37,572 bases of DNA from a virus: the IMG/VR virus record IMGVR_UViG_3300042868_011649, positions 1 through 37,572 of that record; one strand, written 5' to 3'. Position numbers and translations under genes: made by a program. Positions 36,722-37,572 of this stretch are shown here, piece by piece (positions within the stretch are counted from its first letter, which is position 1; each line of letters begins with the position of its first letter). A model generated the notes under the pieces. The model searched no databases. It had not been told where the DNA came from and saw nothing but the letters and a program-made list of their open reading frames with translations.

Positions 36722-37185
36722 TATTTATCTGTACTTCCGTACCCTCCTCTATTATTTTCAAAATCAAACTCTTCTACTTCTTCAAACTCAATATGAATAA
36801 CTTCTTCTAAATAAACTTGCCCAATCCTATCTCCAACTTGATAAGGAAATTTAGGGTAGGTTAATACAATACCTCCAAACCCATCTACAGTATCGACATC
36901 TTCAGGTAAAGCCCTAAATCTAAAAGAGTATTCTTGCAGAAAATCTGCATCTCCAAGACCAGGGCTATTCTGTAAAATCCATTTAGTTTTTGTTAAACTA
37001 CTTCTTGGAACTAAAATAAGACGGTAATTTGTAGGTAACTGTAATGCGAATCCTAATTTGCAAATAACCAAATCACTTTCAACCTGTTCAATTTCTGTTA
37101 CTGTTACATCCCACCCTCCTGCTAATTCAGTTGCTTGTTTTGGAATTGTAGCATTTTCGTTAATCTTTTTAATTTTTACTTTCAT
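36721..37185 (-). CDS. dut: dUTP diphosphatase (trimeric type)
   Basis: 154 residues. Motifs: 1 ATELAGGWDV (Asp), 2 LVPRSSLTKT, 3 NSPGLGDADFLQEY (variant of GVIDSDYRGE, Asp kept), 4 DRIGQVYLEE, 5 NNRGGYGSTDK (glycine-rich lid). It splits dUTP to dUMP and pyrophosphate, keeping uracil out of DNA and feeding dTMP synthesis. This fits the ribonucleotide reductase on the other strand. Motif 3 and the insertion RALPEDVDTVDGFGGIVL differ from bacterial enzymes but are usual in phages. Confidence 0.9.
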   Translation of the reverse strand: MKVKIKKINENATIPKQATELAGGWDVTVTEIEQVESDLVICKLGFALQLPTNYRLILVPRSSLTKTKWILQNSPGLGDADFLQEYSFRFRALPEDVDTVDGFGGIVLTYPKFPYQVGDRIGQVYLEEVIHIEFEEVEEFDFENNRGGYGSTDK

Positions 37186-37412
37186 TATGTATTTTTTAGT
37201 TTTATAAATTCCGCTAATTCTAAAATAACCTTCTCCGCATCTACACTGAGCTTACCTGAAATATAACTCAACTGCATTTGAAAGTCTTGTTGTCTGTATA
37301 ACTTAAAACCTCTACCTAAACCATTTAAAAGATTTGCTTGTGTGTGGTCATCTGAATGAGCTATGTCAAACCCTATGTTTTCTGCTATTAATTCTATTGA
37401 ACTTTTTATCAT
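37185..37412 (-). CDS. Small hypothetical protein (75 aa)
   Basis: Start at 37412 (MIKSSIELIAENIGFDIA), because the upstream frame runs through a promoter. Contains HSDDHTQANLLNGLGRGFKL, then a helical end. Similar short proteins sit near replication genes in phages. Overlaps the dUTPase start by one base. Confidence 0.65.
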   Translation of the reverse strand: MIKSSIELIAENIGFDIAHSDDHTQANLLNGLGRGFKLYRQQDFQMQLSYISGKLSVDAEKVILELAEFIKLKNT

Positions 37413-37435
37413 TTTTATAGTTTTTAATTCTTCTA

Positions 37436-37466
37436 CAAATGTACAATTAATTTTCGGCAAAAACAA
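37436..37466 (-). promoter_or_regulatory. Promoter of the dUTPase-helicase operon
   Basis: Minus strand: TTG (37466-37464), 20 bases, TACATTTG (37443-37436). A CGGC core flanked by A and T tracts (37455-37458) lies between the two boxes, where a regulator could block or help polymerase. Confidence 0.78.
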
Positions 37467-37485
37467 AAGAAAATTGAATAAATTT

Positions 37486-37572
37486 TTAAAATATTTCTGC
37501 ATTTCTAATTTCTCTCTTTGCTACTAACTTATCTTCCAAAGACAAAACACTGTATAGTATTAACAAGTCCTT
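37486..37572 (-). CDS. 3' end of an unknown gene (5' part outside window)
   Basis: Minus-strand frame open from the window edge, reading KDLLILYSVLSLEDKLVAKR then EIRNAEIF and a TAA at 37488-37486. Helical and charged. Too short to assign. Confidence 0.5.
   Translation of the reverse strand, partial: KDLLILYSVLSLEDKLVAKREIRNAEIF

Noticed and set aside
1-37572. CRISPR arrays
   Set aside because: No regularly spaced direct repeats of 24-40 bases were seen on reading.
1-37572. Insertion sequences
   Set aside because: No transposase motif (DDE, HUH) or terminal inverted repeats with target duplication found.

Overview
The window looks like part of a large double-stranded DNA phage (or phage-derived element) of a Flavobacterium-type host. 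The DNA is AT-rich. Promoters follow the Bacteroidota pattern (TTG, 20 bases, TAnnTTTG). Shine-Dalgarno sequences are almost absent. Genes are small and overlapping, in two long convergent blocks: plus strand from the left edge to 29068, minus strand from 29077 to the right edge, with a bidirectional terminator between them. No capsid, portal, terminase or tail-tube gene is recognisable, so this is an early/metabolic segment of a larger genome.

Layout. 1-2.7 kb: 3' end of an MT-A70 adenine methylase, a C5-cytosine methylase and a tyrosine recombinase. 2.7-6 kb: a DUF7666-nucleotidyltransferase fusion, a DEDDy exonuclease, a PD-(D/E)XK nuclease and a GIY-YIG homing endonuclease. 6-7.3 kb: an almost gene-free stretch with three tRNA-like modules and several closed RNA structures. 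7.3-9 kb: tiny overlapping genes. 9-14 kb: ribonucleotide reductase, with an intein in NrdB and a D12-class adenine methylase between nrdB and nrdA. 14-19 kb: small accessory genes, some headed by a shared repeat, plus membrane and coiled-coil proteins. 19-25.6 kb: a VirE-N/BT4734-like protein, a metallophosphoesterase, an HNH endonuclease and an ATP-dependent DNA ligase. 25.6-29 kb: small unknown genes and an AP2/HNH-like endonuclease. Minus strand: a Rieske protein, a Prs-like plus NAMPT-like pair flanking a 119-residue gene, a DnaB-type helicase with a possible loader, and dUTPase.

How the genes fit together. NrdA/NrdB and dUTPase supply and police dNTPs. Helicase, ligase and nucleases serve replication and recombination. 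The NAMPT/Prs cassette probably rebuilds NAD+, as in the phage NARP systems that counter NAD+-depleting immunity. Three methylase genes suggest heavy pressure from restriction.

Most unusual signals: (1) I found no GATC anywhere in the window although about 100 would be expected; (2) promoter-proximal RNA leaders of about 63 nt closed by perfect 8-bp stems; (3) a repeat that starts at a stop codon and continues into the first codons of unrelated genes; (4) about 20 GC-rich cores set between a T tract and an A tract; (5) a Rieske protein in the NAD block. All family calls come from reading motifs; no database search was run.
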